A DNA stretch of 64,000 nucleotides from Ceratotherium simum simum (taxonomy: Eukaryota > Chordata > Mammalia > Perissodactyla > Rhinocerotidae): NCBI RefSeq assembly GCF_000283155.1, contig NW_004454195.1, forward strand, positions 4,412,569-4,476,568, read 5' to 3'. Below, one piece after another: positions 26,006 to 37,099 of this stretch. The notes below the pieces were generated by a model that was not told the origin of the DNA, ran no database searches, and was given only the letters and a program-made list of their open reading frames with translations. A program made the translations under genes and the position numbers. Within the stretch, counting starts at the first letter, position 1; the number at the start of each line of letters is the position of its first letter.

Positions 26006-26430
26006 GTAAGCCAGAAGATTCCGAAGGAACTGCTGGAGCAGGTGTTACCAATCGTCTTCCTGAAGGAGCACTTCCTCTCTTTATTATGTCTCCAGGCTGG
26101 AAATATTTCCTCTGCCACCATCCTGGGCTACAAATGTGCGGGTGTGCAGTGCACTGGAAAAAGAGATTAACTGATGCCAATATCAACACTGGCAAATTTA
26201 GTGTGCAAAATTATAGGTTACCACATTTTTTAAATACAGAAAAGAGTTTCTGGTGCTAATGAGTAGTTTTAGCCGAAGAGGGTTATAGTTTTAGACTATG
26301 ACCAGAAGCACTTTTCTATCTTTGTCTAACCTAGACATGGGCAGCGCCAGCCTTTTAGTCACCCTGCTCGAGTCCTCTTTACCAGCAGCTTCTAAAGGCA
26401 CTCTGCGACTCATTCAAGTGCAAAAAGAAA

Positions 26431-26487
26431 ATGCCAACTATGGAAACTGACTCCAGTACATTTTCAATAAGACACTCTTTTCTGGTG
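26431..26487 (+). CDS. Candidate first coding exon of a three-exon plus-strand gene
   Basis: This is a predicted first coding exon of 19 codons. It starts at an ATG in fair context (aaaATGc) and encodes MPTMETDSSTFSIRHSFLV. It ends exactly on a codon boundary at the donor GTG|GTAAGC. The frame is open upstream for about 12 codons before a TAA, so the ATG is the natural start but a longer exon is possible. The next predicted exon (40,053) begins in phase 0, which matches. I do not recognise the protein. There is no CpG island here, so if real it would probably be a tissue-restricted gene; that is inference. On its own this exon is weak, and most of its support comes from phase agreement with the other two. 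Confidence 0.3.
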
Positions 26488-29400
26488 GTAAGCCTCACTT
26501 TGCAAAGAGAATTGTCTTTCTCTAGTGAGGCACTCCAGATAATGCGGAAAAAGTTTAATACTCTTTTAGTGAAACTAGCAAATAATGCCCCAAAAACTGT
26601 CATCAGGCATTTACTCAGCAATTAGGTATTAAGTGCTCACTATATGCCAGTGATGCTTATAACAATGGATACTGCAGTACACAAAACCAACATCTGCCTT
26701 GTCTCACCTTTTCACCCCTGCCCCATTCCATTTACAACAAAGACGCCTTCTCCTTAAATGGATCTCTCCATCATTCACAAATCTGACCTCTCCATGTTAG
26801 TCTCTGGAATGTGCAGTTTGCCAAAGAACAAAAGACTCCCTTCTGTTCACTGAAATATGGTCTGGAATTCTGTGAAGAGAAGCTGGGGCTCTGCATGGAA
26901 CTAGACATGACCTCCCTGGGTAGCCCCCACAATGATGGCGGCATGCCCCCCTAGAGAGTTCCCCATCCACCTTACCAGCCTGGGGATGACTCGTCAGCCC
27001 CAAAGCTTGACCTTCCCTGTTCTCTCTTTAACCTCTGCCCTTCTTTCTCTTGTGCAAATTGATAAGAATGTCTTCTTTGTATCATCTGTACATTCCAGGG
27101 TTCTTTTCAACGGAGGGAAATAGAACACAGATGAGCAAAGAGTTCAGGAACTTGGAATGAAGAGGGAATGGTTCTTTAATTTTTTTCGCTCATTCCACAA
27201 GCATTTGAGTGTCTGCTCGATTCATTTGGCCACAGCCATCCGTGCTTCAACGGAAGGCACTGTCTCACAGATAATGCAGAGGTATACAGGACACGGTCCA
27301 TTTTCTTAAATAGTTTATAACATGGTTGGAGTAATAGCAGCACTCTAAGAGCATGTACCTCTTGCACCAAAGTAACTGGTCCATATTATTTCCTTAATGG
27401 TGGATCATATTCCCCTCAATCGAGAAGACTGGGAAATATGCGTGTAGCTTCACCACCCTTCAGCTCCAGATCACAGAGCTCCTGTTCTGTATTAAAACTG
27501 TAAACTAAAAGGGCACCCCGGATTGCATTTCAGGGTGAGGCACCTTCCTCAGAAGACCACTATGCAAATAAGTCTATCTATCCACTATGGCCCTTTTCAA
27601 TTATCCTAATTCTTCTTAGAATTATTCTAATAAGCTTATTCTAATTCTTGTAGTTATTTATCTCTTCCCAGACTGTCACCCCAAGAGACTGCAAATCACA
27701 CAGTGTTTCTAAAAAGGCATCCTTGCTTTATGCAAGGCTACCAGTAGCTAAAAGGGGGCTTCTAAATGGAGAAAAGAATCACACCATGCATTTATGAAGT
27801 AAGCAATTCGCAAAAGAAACCTCAAACAACACTGCAGCAATCTAAGCACAAAAAAAGAGATGGTCAGAGACATAAACCTTGACTTGGGGCCAACAGGAAA
27901 CCCTGCCCAGAAAATAAATATCTTAAGTGACAATGTAGTACTCACGTTGTTCTTTCGGTTTTCTCTATTCTATCTTGCCAAAGGGGTTCTGTCTCCTAAA
28001 AGGCCTCTGATGGAATAGAGTTGCTGCTGTTTTTAGCCAGCAGATGTAATACAAAAAACCATGTGGATCATCACAGACAGTAATCAAAAACATAATCCCC
28101 AAGTTGACACCACATGCCTAATTTTTTGGTATATAAGTACACAAGAACAAGGTTTCCAATATCTTGGGCTAGGGATCCTAATAATTTGGAAAATACAGAT
28201 GCAGAAAATGTACTACTCTATATTCCCATAAAATGTAAATTTTCTTACCAAAAACACAAATAATATACAATCCTTAAAAATCAATTCCAGAAATACAGTG
28301 ATGTCGATACCAAAGAAAATTATTATTGCTATGTAACATCCACCTTTTACATGAAAGTTTGGTCCCTAGTTCTAAAAATGTACCCCTTACACACTATCTT
28401 AAACATATTAGAAAATTTATCTTAGTCTCCACACTTACCTCTTTCCCCCTCAATATTACAGCATACTTATTAAGTAGAATGTAAAAAATGAAAGAAATAG
28501 GTGATTCCAGGATTGCCTGTGTGGTATTTTAGGAGATGTGATTTTGCAAGGTCAGAACAAGCTGTTAGGTGTTTTGAGTGCCACAGAACGGAGTCTTAAG
28601 CCCCACTTAATCCTGCATCTCACTGGGGTGAACTTCAGTAAAGGACATTCCTGGGTGTCTGTACCCCTTTTAATCTTCCTCCTGTACCACTGCAGACAAC
28701 TCTCCTCCAGGATTTGTGGTTTGCTGATGAGAGTGATTCTCTCCACCCTAAGTTGATTTTCATTCCGTTACATTCCACTTTAGCTAAAACTACCCATATA
28801 TTAGTCTTTCATTATAAAATAATGCCCTGCTTTCAGACTCTCACTCTATTTTGGTACATCCTTTTAAAGTAAAATGCATGCCATTAAAATACATTTGTTC
28901 CATTGAGTCAGATTTTTAGACTCATTATGATGCTCATTGTTGACACAATAGCTCCTTCAGCTACACAACAATCTGTCATAAAAGACCCATACTTGGATGG
29001 GTGACAAAAGTGTTTTGCAAAGGCTGTCTTCTCAATGCAGTTGCTGTCAAAGACACATATTAATATCGTCCTAGTTAAAGAGTATTTATTCGAAAAAGTG
29101 CAGACTATTTAAATAGAAAATGACTTCATGAGCTATTTCTGCAAGTTCAGTTACTTCTGAGAACACAGTGTTGTTAGATACTCAGTGGTAGAAATGAAGA
29201 ACAACTAAAATGGAACTTGATCCTGAACGCCCCACCAATAGCATATTCTCTGCCTAATTTGACTGTGGCATGGATTCCCAAAGTCATTAATTTTCCATTT
29301 TTTCCCATAATCAATAAGCATTTCAGATTTCAATTTAAGTGAACTCTTTTCTTGTATCAGTAGAAAGGAAACAGCCTATGTGAAAATGCTACCAGGTACC

Positions 29401-29759
29401 AAATACTAAAGTTGGGTCATTTGTTATAAAAATAAACCTTAAATACAAATGTGTTCTCCCCCTCAGAAGTGTTAAAACTAGCATCTAAAGTAGAGGGGTG
29501 ACATCCTTCAGAGTGAGGTCATGCTTTATTCTTAATCATGCTTGATAGACTTCAGGACAAAAAACCAACACTCTGAGCAATTAAAATGCCAAATTGAGCC
29601 TATACCAGAAAGAGGAGGAAACACAGAATATATTTCAAAATTTCACTTCTGTAACATTTTATTCGCTATGCTACCATTTAAATTCTGACTTCCCGCTCTC
29701 TAGAACACAAATTGTGAGGCTGAAATATTTTGAAGGCCTATTATATATTTAGAAATACA

Positions 29760-29860
29760 GAGGTAGAAAGAACCTTAGAGAAAAACAAAGTTCAGAAACG
29801 TTAAGTGATTTGCCTAAGATCACACAGCCAGTTGATGACAAAACAGAGACCAGAGGTTAA
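29760..29860 (-). repeat. MIR-like fragment, reverse
   Basis: acgttaagtgatttgcctaa and gatcacacagccagttgatg are reverse MIR core. Confidence 0.65.
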
Positions 29861-30074
29861 TGTTTTCATGTGCCTAATTCAGAGATCAACAAATTATATA
29901 CTCCTGCTTCCTGTCTTGAAAAACAATATGCAACAATAGGTGGGCAGAATCACCCTTAAAAAGGCAAAATAGAAAACTAAAAGTAGCATTAAGGTAGTAT
30001 ATATGCTTTGTGCCTAGTAGTTAGATCAGCTTTGAAGGTAAGCCAAAAATTGGTACATAAATTATATCTCAATA

Positions 30075-31490
30075 AAACTGTAACATTTTTGTGATCCTAA
30101 TCCCAATAATATCACCAAGTATAAAACATCTAGGAATTAACAAGAAAGATGCAGGGCCTATACAAAACTTTATCTGAAAAACAAAAGAATATCATTAAAG
30201 GATAAAATATTATTCATTACTAGATGAGAAAATGAATACTGTAAAAATATCAAATCTCTCCTAAATAGGTCTAAGGTCATCCATTCAAAATCACAAGAAA
30301 ATTCTTATTGGACCTTAACAAGAGTGAGAAAGCCATTTGGAAGATTAAAAGTAGGGGAAAAGCCAAGACATTTCTTTTTAATGGAATAAAAGTGGGAAAA
30401 AAAAAAGAATAGTGATATTATACATTAAAACAATCTATAAAGTCGCAAGGCTTAAAGCACTGTTATACTGGCACAAGATTAGCCAGCATGGCATTGAAAG
30501 AGTACAGAAAGCCCACGTATAAAAGATCTTAATATACGAGAGAGGTAGTAATTCAAATCAGAAAGAGAAGAATTGTTCAGTTTCTGGGAAAACTGGTCAC
30601 TACTAGAAAAATAATGTTAGATCCCTATTCTAAACAATATAGCAAGAGAAAGTCTATGTGAATTAAAGAGTCAAATGTAAAAGAAGTGAAACAATAGGAA
30701 AAAAGGCAAATACAGCAATTTTGAAATGGAAAAGGACTTTATAATAACCAAGAGAGAATCCATGAACAAAAAGATTAATCCATCTGAGTACATAAAAATT
30801 TGAAAAAGTCTATATCAGAAAAGTTCACATGCTGAATTTAAAAACATGCAGGGGAAATTGTTACAAATGACTAACAAAGTGATACTGTACTTAATATATA
30901 AAGAATATGTATAATCAATAATAAAAAGAATACCCAAATAGAAAAATGTACAAAGGACATGTCTGGTAATTGAAGGACTAACGTAGTAATAAAGAGGAAA
31001 AAATGTTCAAGCTCGACAGTAATCAGAGAAAAGCAAATTAAAGCAATTTAATAGCATTTTTCATCAACAAACTGGCCAAAACAATTATAGAAAATATTCA
31101 GAGTTGATGAGGGCACAAAAAAAAACAAGCATTCTCATACATAGCTTATGGGAGTGCAAATCAGTGTCAACATTTTGAAGGGCTATGTATCAATTGCTAT
31201 AAAAATACATGCCCATTGACCCAGCTATTCAATTATAAGAATTTACTCTAAGGAAATGATCAGAGTGTACACAGATATATCGATAAGGCTATTCATTACA
31301 GCATCATTTACACAGTAAAAATTTTCAGAAACAAACAAAAAAAACCCTAACTGTTCAACAAGAGGGAACTAATTAAATAAATTTTGCAATTAATGTCTAT
31401 ATGACGTAATACTAAATGGCCACTAAAATTTGTTTATTAAAAAATCCCTAATCCCTCGGGAAAATGTTCACAATGGACTGTTAAAAAAAA
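30075..31490 (+). repeat. Old L1 fragment, 3' part
   Basis: Recognisable later landmarks are catacatagcttatgggagtg, ttgacccagctattcaatta and aactaattaaataaattttg. The earlier part is AT-rich and consistent with degraded L1 ORF2-to-3' UTR sequence. Reading frames are broken throughout. Confidence 0.7.
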
Positions 31491-31495
31491 AATAG

Positions 31496-31735
31496 AGGCA
31501 GCCCTGATGGCCTAGCAGTTCAAGTTGGGCGTGCTCCGCTTCAACAGGTTCAGTTCCCAGGCACGGAACCAGACCACTTGTCTGTCAGTAGGCGTGCTGT
31601 GGCAGTGGCTCCCATAGAAGAACTAGAAGGACCTACAACTATGTCCTGGGGCTTTGGGGAGGGGCAAAAAAAAGGAAGATTGGTAACAGAGGTTAGCTCA
31701 GGGCGAATCTTTCCCAGCAAATAAATAAAAAATAA
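31496..31735 (+). repeat. Old diverged ERE SINE
   Basis: This copy has the order of ERE parts (gatggcctagcagttcaag head, ctagaaggacctacaactatg middle, gttagctcagggcg tail) with many substitutions and small deletions. I see no clear target-site duplication. It lies directly after an L1 fragment. Confidence 0.8.
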
Positions 31736-32099
31736 GCAAGGAACTCATCACAGAATCAATTTTATGATTAAAATTATATTTAATATGTATACACCCTGAA
31801 TGAGACTGAATACCCAAAAATATTAACTTATACCTCTCTCCAGGGTGTTGAGATTATCAGTGCTATTTATTGACTTCATTGCGTTTCTACTAAATACCCA
31901 AATTTTCCACAATTAGCAGTATTAATTTTCAAAAAGATTAATCATTCTAATCAGCATTAAAATATACTAATAAAGCAAGATATTAAAATTAAAATATTTT
32001 AATATATTAATACATTAAAATATGAACAGCTGATAAAATTTCAAGTTGAACATACTGAGGATTTTGGGGGTAAGGAGAAAAGTCAAACCCAGGATGACC

Positions 32100-32810
32100 T
32101 TTTTTTTTCCCCTATAAATTTTCAAAACTTTTTATAATAGAAAATGTTGAGCATAAACAAAAGTAGAAAGAAAAGTAAAATGAACTTCCAGTGACCCATC
32201 ACCCAGCTTCAACATTCATTCACTTTTACTCCCCCTTGGAAGCAAATCCCAGACATCACATCACTCCCTTCATAAATATTTCAGTACGTATCTCTAAAAG
32301 ATAGGGATTCTTTTTGTTGTTGTTCTTTCAACATAATCAAAATCACATTATTACACAGAATAATTCACAGTAATCCCTTAATATCATCAAATATCCAAGC
32401 AGTGTTTAAATTATCCCAATTGTCTCATAAGTGTTTTGTTTTACAGTAGTGTGTTCGAATTGAAATCCAAATAGGATCTTTACCTTCATGCAAACCTTTT
32501 AATCTATGGGTTCCCCTCCATCTCTCTTTTTTCCCCGTTGCAACTTCTTTGTTGAAATAATCCGGGTTGTTTGCGCTGTACAGTTCCCAGGACCTGGATT
32601 TTACCTATTACATCTCTGTGGTGACGTGGGTAGCATATTCCTCTGTCTCTCGTTTCCTGAGAATATGCTGGTCAGGTCTAGCAGCTCAGTCAGATTCAGG
32701 TTTGATTTTTTAACAAGACTACCAAATAGCGGTATTATATACTTCCAGGAATCATATAATGTCTGCTTGTATCTCTTTTTTTAATGTTAACAGCTATTGA
32801 TAATTATTGC
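32100..32810. repeat. Probable LINE-derived block
   Basis: The block contains agtgacccatcacccagctt, ttgttgaaataatccgggtt and cagtcagattcaggtttgat, which I associate with 3' UTR sequence of old L1M LINEs. The family and orientation are not certain. Confidence 0.45.
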
Positions 32811-33079
32811 CTATATACATAATTCATTAAGGATTACAAAACGGTGTTATCCTACCACTCCTTTTCATGTATTTAGCTGGAACACTTTCATAGAGAAACT
32901 TCTCTTCATGTGCTATTGAGTTGCTTTGAGATATAAATTATACAACAAAGTGAGGATAAATACTTGATTCTTTTCCTTTATTTACATTTGCAAAATAATG
33001 AGCTAGTCCCTAACACAGGGGGATGCTTATATAGTGCAAATCGGATCATAGCACTTTTATACCTTCCCATGCAATGTTT

Positions 33080-33580
33080 AAAAGGCAAACCATTGTTCTT
33101 AAAGAACAACATCTTCAGTGAAGCCTTCTAGGCCATGAATAGTCTAACCATGGCCTGTCTCCCAGGCTTATCTTTTCTAGAAATCTCTATGGTCCAGCAC
33201 ATCCTGTTCCCTCCTACCACAGAGCCTTTGCACAGACCATTCGCTGAGCCTGAGATGCTTTCCCATCTGCCCCACCTCCCGCTTCTAGTTAATTCCTATT
33301 CATCCTTCAGATCTCAAGTGCCACTTTCTTGGGAAGCCTTGCCAGCCCCCAAATCTGGTTCAGGCTTCATTGTCACATCCTCCTTTGCTTCAAAGCACTC
33401 ATCTCCATTTGTAACTAAACACTATTTTGTGTAATCCCTTAGTTATTGCCTGCTCCTCACCCCCCAGCTCTAAGCCTATTGGAGCAGTTGGCATGTCTGC
33501 TTTGGGCCACACTGACCCAGCCCCAGTGCCTAGCTCTGTGCCAGGCACGTGACAGTGGAAATAAGGAATGAATGAGCATG
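33080..33580 (+). repeat. L2 LINE 3' end
   Basis: acagagcctttgcacagacc, ttcctattcatccttcagat and ctagctctgtgccaggcacg follow the L2 3' order. The 99-codon ORF inside it is repeat-derived. Confidence 0.82.
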
Positions 33581-33920
33581 CGTTTGGGTTCTAATGGTTT
33601 TTGCTTATCCTTATTCATTCAAAAGGCATTTACTCACCAGAAGAGCTTACCTGTATTGGGCATTATGCCACGTGCCAGGAATTTTGAGTTGATCACAATC
33701 TAACCCAGGAGATGGACAAGTAAACAGACAATTCCAAGACAGTGTTTATGGTTCAGTCACACAGGGGAGTGAGCTCAGAGTGAGAGCTGAGCACCTGGGC
33801 AGATGTGACAACGGGACACATTTAAATCAAAGCAATATTCTCTGCTGGGTCTGAGGCAGTATCAGAATGCCTTTTAACACAGCTGGATCCAACTGAATGA
33901 GGACTTGGGACCAGAATGAC

Positions 33921-34174
33921 TTTTTTTTTTTTTTTGAGGAAGATCAGCCCTGAGCTAACATCTGTGCTAATCCTCCTCTTTTTACTGAGGAAGACCGGCT
34001 CTGAGCTATCTACTGCCAATCCTCCTCCTTTCCCCGCCCCCCCAAAGCCCCAGTCGATAGTTGTATGTCATAGCTGCACATCCTTCTAGTTGCTGTATGT
34101 GGGAGGCGGCCTCAGCATGGCCGGAGAAGCCGCGCATCGGTGCGCGCCCGGGATCCGAGCCACGGGGCCGGCCC
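33921..34174 (-). repeat. ERE SINE lacking its A-box segment
   Basis: This is a reverse-oriented long-class copy. Between the B-box region (gggatccgag) and the 5' terminus (ccacggggccggccc) about 40 bases are missing compared with the other copies, which removes the A box and the stem between the boxes. An imperfect target-site duplication of the type aatgwctttttt flanks it. Confidence 0.88.
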
Positions 34175-34202
34175 TAAATGTCTTTTTTAAAAAGTCATTC
34201 TG

Positions 34203-34411
34203 TGGCTGGCCGGATGGCTTAGCGGTTAAGTGCTCACGCTCCGCTGCTGGCGGCCCGGGTTCGGATCCCGGGCGCGCAACGACGCGCGGCTTCTCCGGCC
34301 ATGCTGAGGCTGCGTCCCACATACAGCAACTAGAAGGATGTGCAGCTATGACATACAACTATCTACTGGGGCTTTGGGGGGGAAAAATAAATAAATAAAA
34401 TCTTTAAAAAA
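34203..34411 (+). repeat. ERE SINE, short class
   Basis: This has the head plus the 'acagcaactagaaggatgtg' middle, ending at 'ctttgggg' and then (AAAT)n with tctttaaaaaa. It lacks the 'ttagctcaggg' tail units. It sits head-to-head with the preceding reverse copy, about 28 bases away. Confidence 0.92.
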
Positions 34412-34869
34412 GATATTTAGTTCAATTCATTAAGACAAGTTTCTCTTACCATAACTCAAAGGCTTAAGGCTTATGCCCACAATATGAATTCTATGCAGCT
34501 ATTGATGACAGAATTCTCTGGTCATAAATAAACAACACAGACTAAGATCTTGAGACAGAGTGCCAATAGGGATATTTTTTAAACTATTGCCTTCACAAAG
34601 CTAGAGGAAAACACAATGAATTCTCTCAGTGATTCAGACCAAATATAATAATTGCTAAGTTGTTATTAGTAGCATAAAACATACTGTAAATCATCAACAC
34701 AAGCTATCGAGATAACAAATCACTTCATTAGTCTCGATAGTCTTCTTGCAGAAATCTAGCTCCATTGGAATTTAGAGTGATGATGACAGAGCTATGACTA
34801 CAGCAGGTAAAATAGTTCTTCTATAATCTATTTCTTCCACAAAACTTAGGACCTTAAGGGAAGGGATGC

Positions 34870-34960
34870 TTTATGTATCTTTATATCCCAGTGCTTATCC
34901 CACAACCTGGCACAGAGTAAGAGCTCAGTAAGGATACAATAAATGAACCAGTGATTTCAG
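34870..34960 (+). repeat. L2 tail fragment
   Basis: cccagtgcttatcccacaac, cctggcacagagtaagagct and caataaatgaacc match the L2 3' end. Confidence 0.65.
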
Positions 34961-35229
34961 ACGGAAGAGCTTTAAATAATGCAGAAGAGATGATGGATAG
35001 AAATAGCGTGACCATCAATTTATGGTCCAAACTGGGACATTTTTGAAAGTGAACGAGGATTCCCCTAACAAGTATAAACCTAAACTGCCCCAAGCAAACC
35101 AATCCCCTCACCCTAGCAATAAGGAACCAAAATTTGCAGAAAGATCAAACCATTGTTTACCTACTTAAGACTTAGAAGAGTTTTGGGGAACCGTGAGGGA
35201 TGGCTCTACGGCCATGATTACTTTAAACA

Positions 35230-36020
35230 GCTTCACAAATGAAGATATGTGAATGATCAAAACAGATAAAGATACTTGAATGATCAAAACAGATGAAAAA
35301 AGATTTTCAAACTCATTTGTCATCAGAGACCTTTAAAATAAAATCACAATGAGATTCCACTACTCACCCAAGAGAATGGCTAAAATCTAAAAATTGACAA
35401 TAGTATCCAGTATTAATAAAGCTGCGGTAACAACCAGAATTCTCATATATTACTGATAGAAGTGTAAATTGGTAGACGCCCTTTTAGAAAACTGTTTGAT
35501 AGTATCTACTAAAGGTTAATATATGCCTATGACCCAGCAACTCCATCCCAACAAAGAAATGCACACAAATGTTCAACAAGAGACATTTATAGTAATAGTC
35601 ATAGAAGCACTATTCATAACTGTCAAAAACTGGATACGACCCAAATGTCCACCAACAGTAGAATGGATAAACATGGTGTGGCATATTCAATCAACTGAAA
35701 ACTGTACAGCAATGAGAATAAAGAAACTACTGCTACACTTGGCAACATGGTTGAGTCTCACAAACAAAATGTTGAGAAAAAGAAGCCAAACACAATAGAG
35801 CACATAGTGTACGATTCCATTTATGTTAATAGAAGACAATAAAACTATGATAATAAAAGTCTTGACAGTAGTTACCCCTGGGAGGAACAGCAATTGAGAA
35901 AAACAGGGGGAGTTATCAACATTCTTTAACTAAAGAGTTCACTTTGCCATAATTCTTTGAATTGTACACGTAAGACTGGTGTACTTTTTTATGTATACTA
36001 TACTTAATAAAAAGTTTATG
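35230..36020 (+). repeat. Old L1 fragment, 3' part
   Basis: Landmarks include catatattactgatagaagt, gacccagcaactccatccca, gtccaccaacagtagaatgg, agtgtacgattccatttatg and a final taataaaaagtttatg. Frames are broken. A 17-bp direct repeat lies at its left edge. Confidence 0.85.
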
Positions 36021-36504
36021 AAAAAAATATACCCAAGAGGTGATATTCTCATGCTTTTTCTCCCAAGAATTCTTAGCTCAGCAGACATACAAAAAAATCA
36101 CTCCACTGGCCTCAGAACTATCTGAAATAGCTCATATGGCAGGTATTCAATAAACATTTGATGATGGTGATGTTCTTTATAAGGACTGATCCAAAATTTT
36201 CCCCTTCAAATGTTTTCTTTTTCTTATTTTTATTCACTATTTTACTCAATACCAGACCAATAATGACTGGTATTGAGTGACCAATAATACCAGAAAATAA
36301 GAAATGAGAAGTCATCGAATTTGACCCATTGATGAGGGCTATAATAGAACTTCAAAATTTGTTGAGAAACTCTGAAAGCAATTTCCAGATCATTAGCACA
36401 GAACAGTCTAAGAGAAACTTCAAAACATTTAAAATTCTGACTTCTTAGATATTTGAAATGGTAAAAGAAGTACGAGTGTTATATTATCAAAGGATAAGTC
36501 CAAC

Positions 36505-36911
36505 CATTTGTTATTGTGTCCCCCCAAAATTCATATGTTGAAGTCCTAACTCCCAGTACCTCAGAATGTCACTGTGTTTGCAGATAGGGTCTTTAAAGAG
36601 GTAATTAAGTTAAAAGAGTCATTAGGATGGGACCTAATCCAATATGACTACTGATAGAAGGAGAGGAAATTTGGACACAGTCACCCACAGAGAGAAAACG
36701 ACATGAAGAGACATAGGGAGAAGACTTCCATCTACAAGCCAACAAAAGAGGCCTGGAACAGATCCTTCCCTTACAGCCCTCAGAAGATGCCAACCTTACT
36801 GATCTCGGACTTCCAGCCTCCAGAAGTACTAGAAAATAAATTTCTGTTGTTTAAGCCACCTAGTCTGTGGTACTTTGTTATGGCAGCCCTCCCTAGCAAA
36901 TTAATACACCA
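36505..36911 (+). mobile_element. Solitary MLT1-type LTR
   Basis: Landmarks are gtgtccccccaaaattcata, gggtctttaaagaggtaatt, cggacttccagcctccagaa and the end gcagccctccctagcaaatt. It is more diverged than the MST-like copies. No internal region is seen. Confidence 0.85.
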
Positions 36912-36984
36912 TTCATTATGGAAAGTTCAGAAACGTCAGTGCACTTATTCATGAGATGCTGTTACATCCTGTCACGTGTGTGAG

Positions 36985-37085
36985 TCTTGGAGTGTAAGCT
37001 CCTCTAAAGTAGGGTCTGCACCTACTTAATTTATCTGTTCCATTTATCAAGCCATCTCCTGCAGGTGTGTGCTCAATACTTTGTT
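36985..37085 (+). repeat. L2 tail fragment
   Basis: ttggagtgtaagctcctcta and gtgtgtgctcaatactttgt resemble the L2 3' end. Confidence 0.55.
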
Positions 37086-37099
37086 TGTTTGCTTGAAAT

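Larger units (their letters stand above)
26010..30050. other. Mostly unannotated sequence
   Basis: Apart from the candidate exon at 26,431 and L2-tail-like matches in reverse near 26,620 and 27,185, nothing is recognisable. This is one of the longest repeat-poor stretches. Confidence 0.4.
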
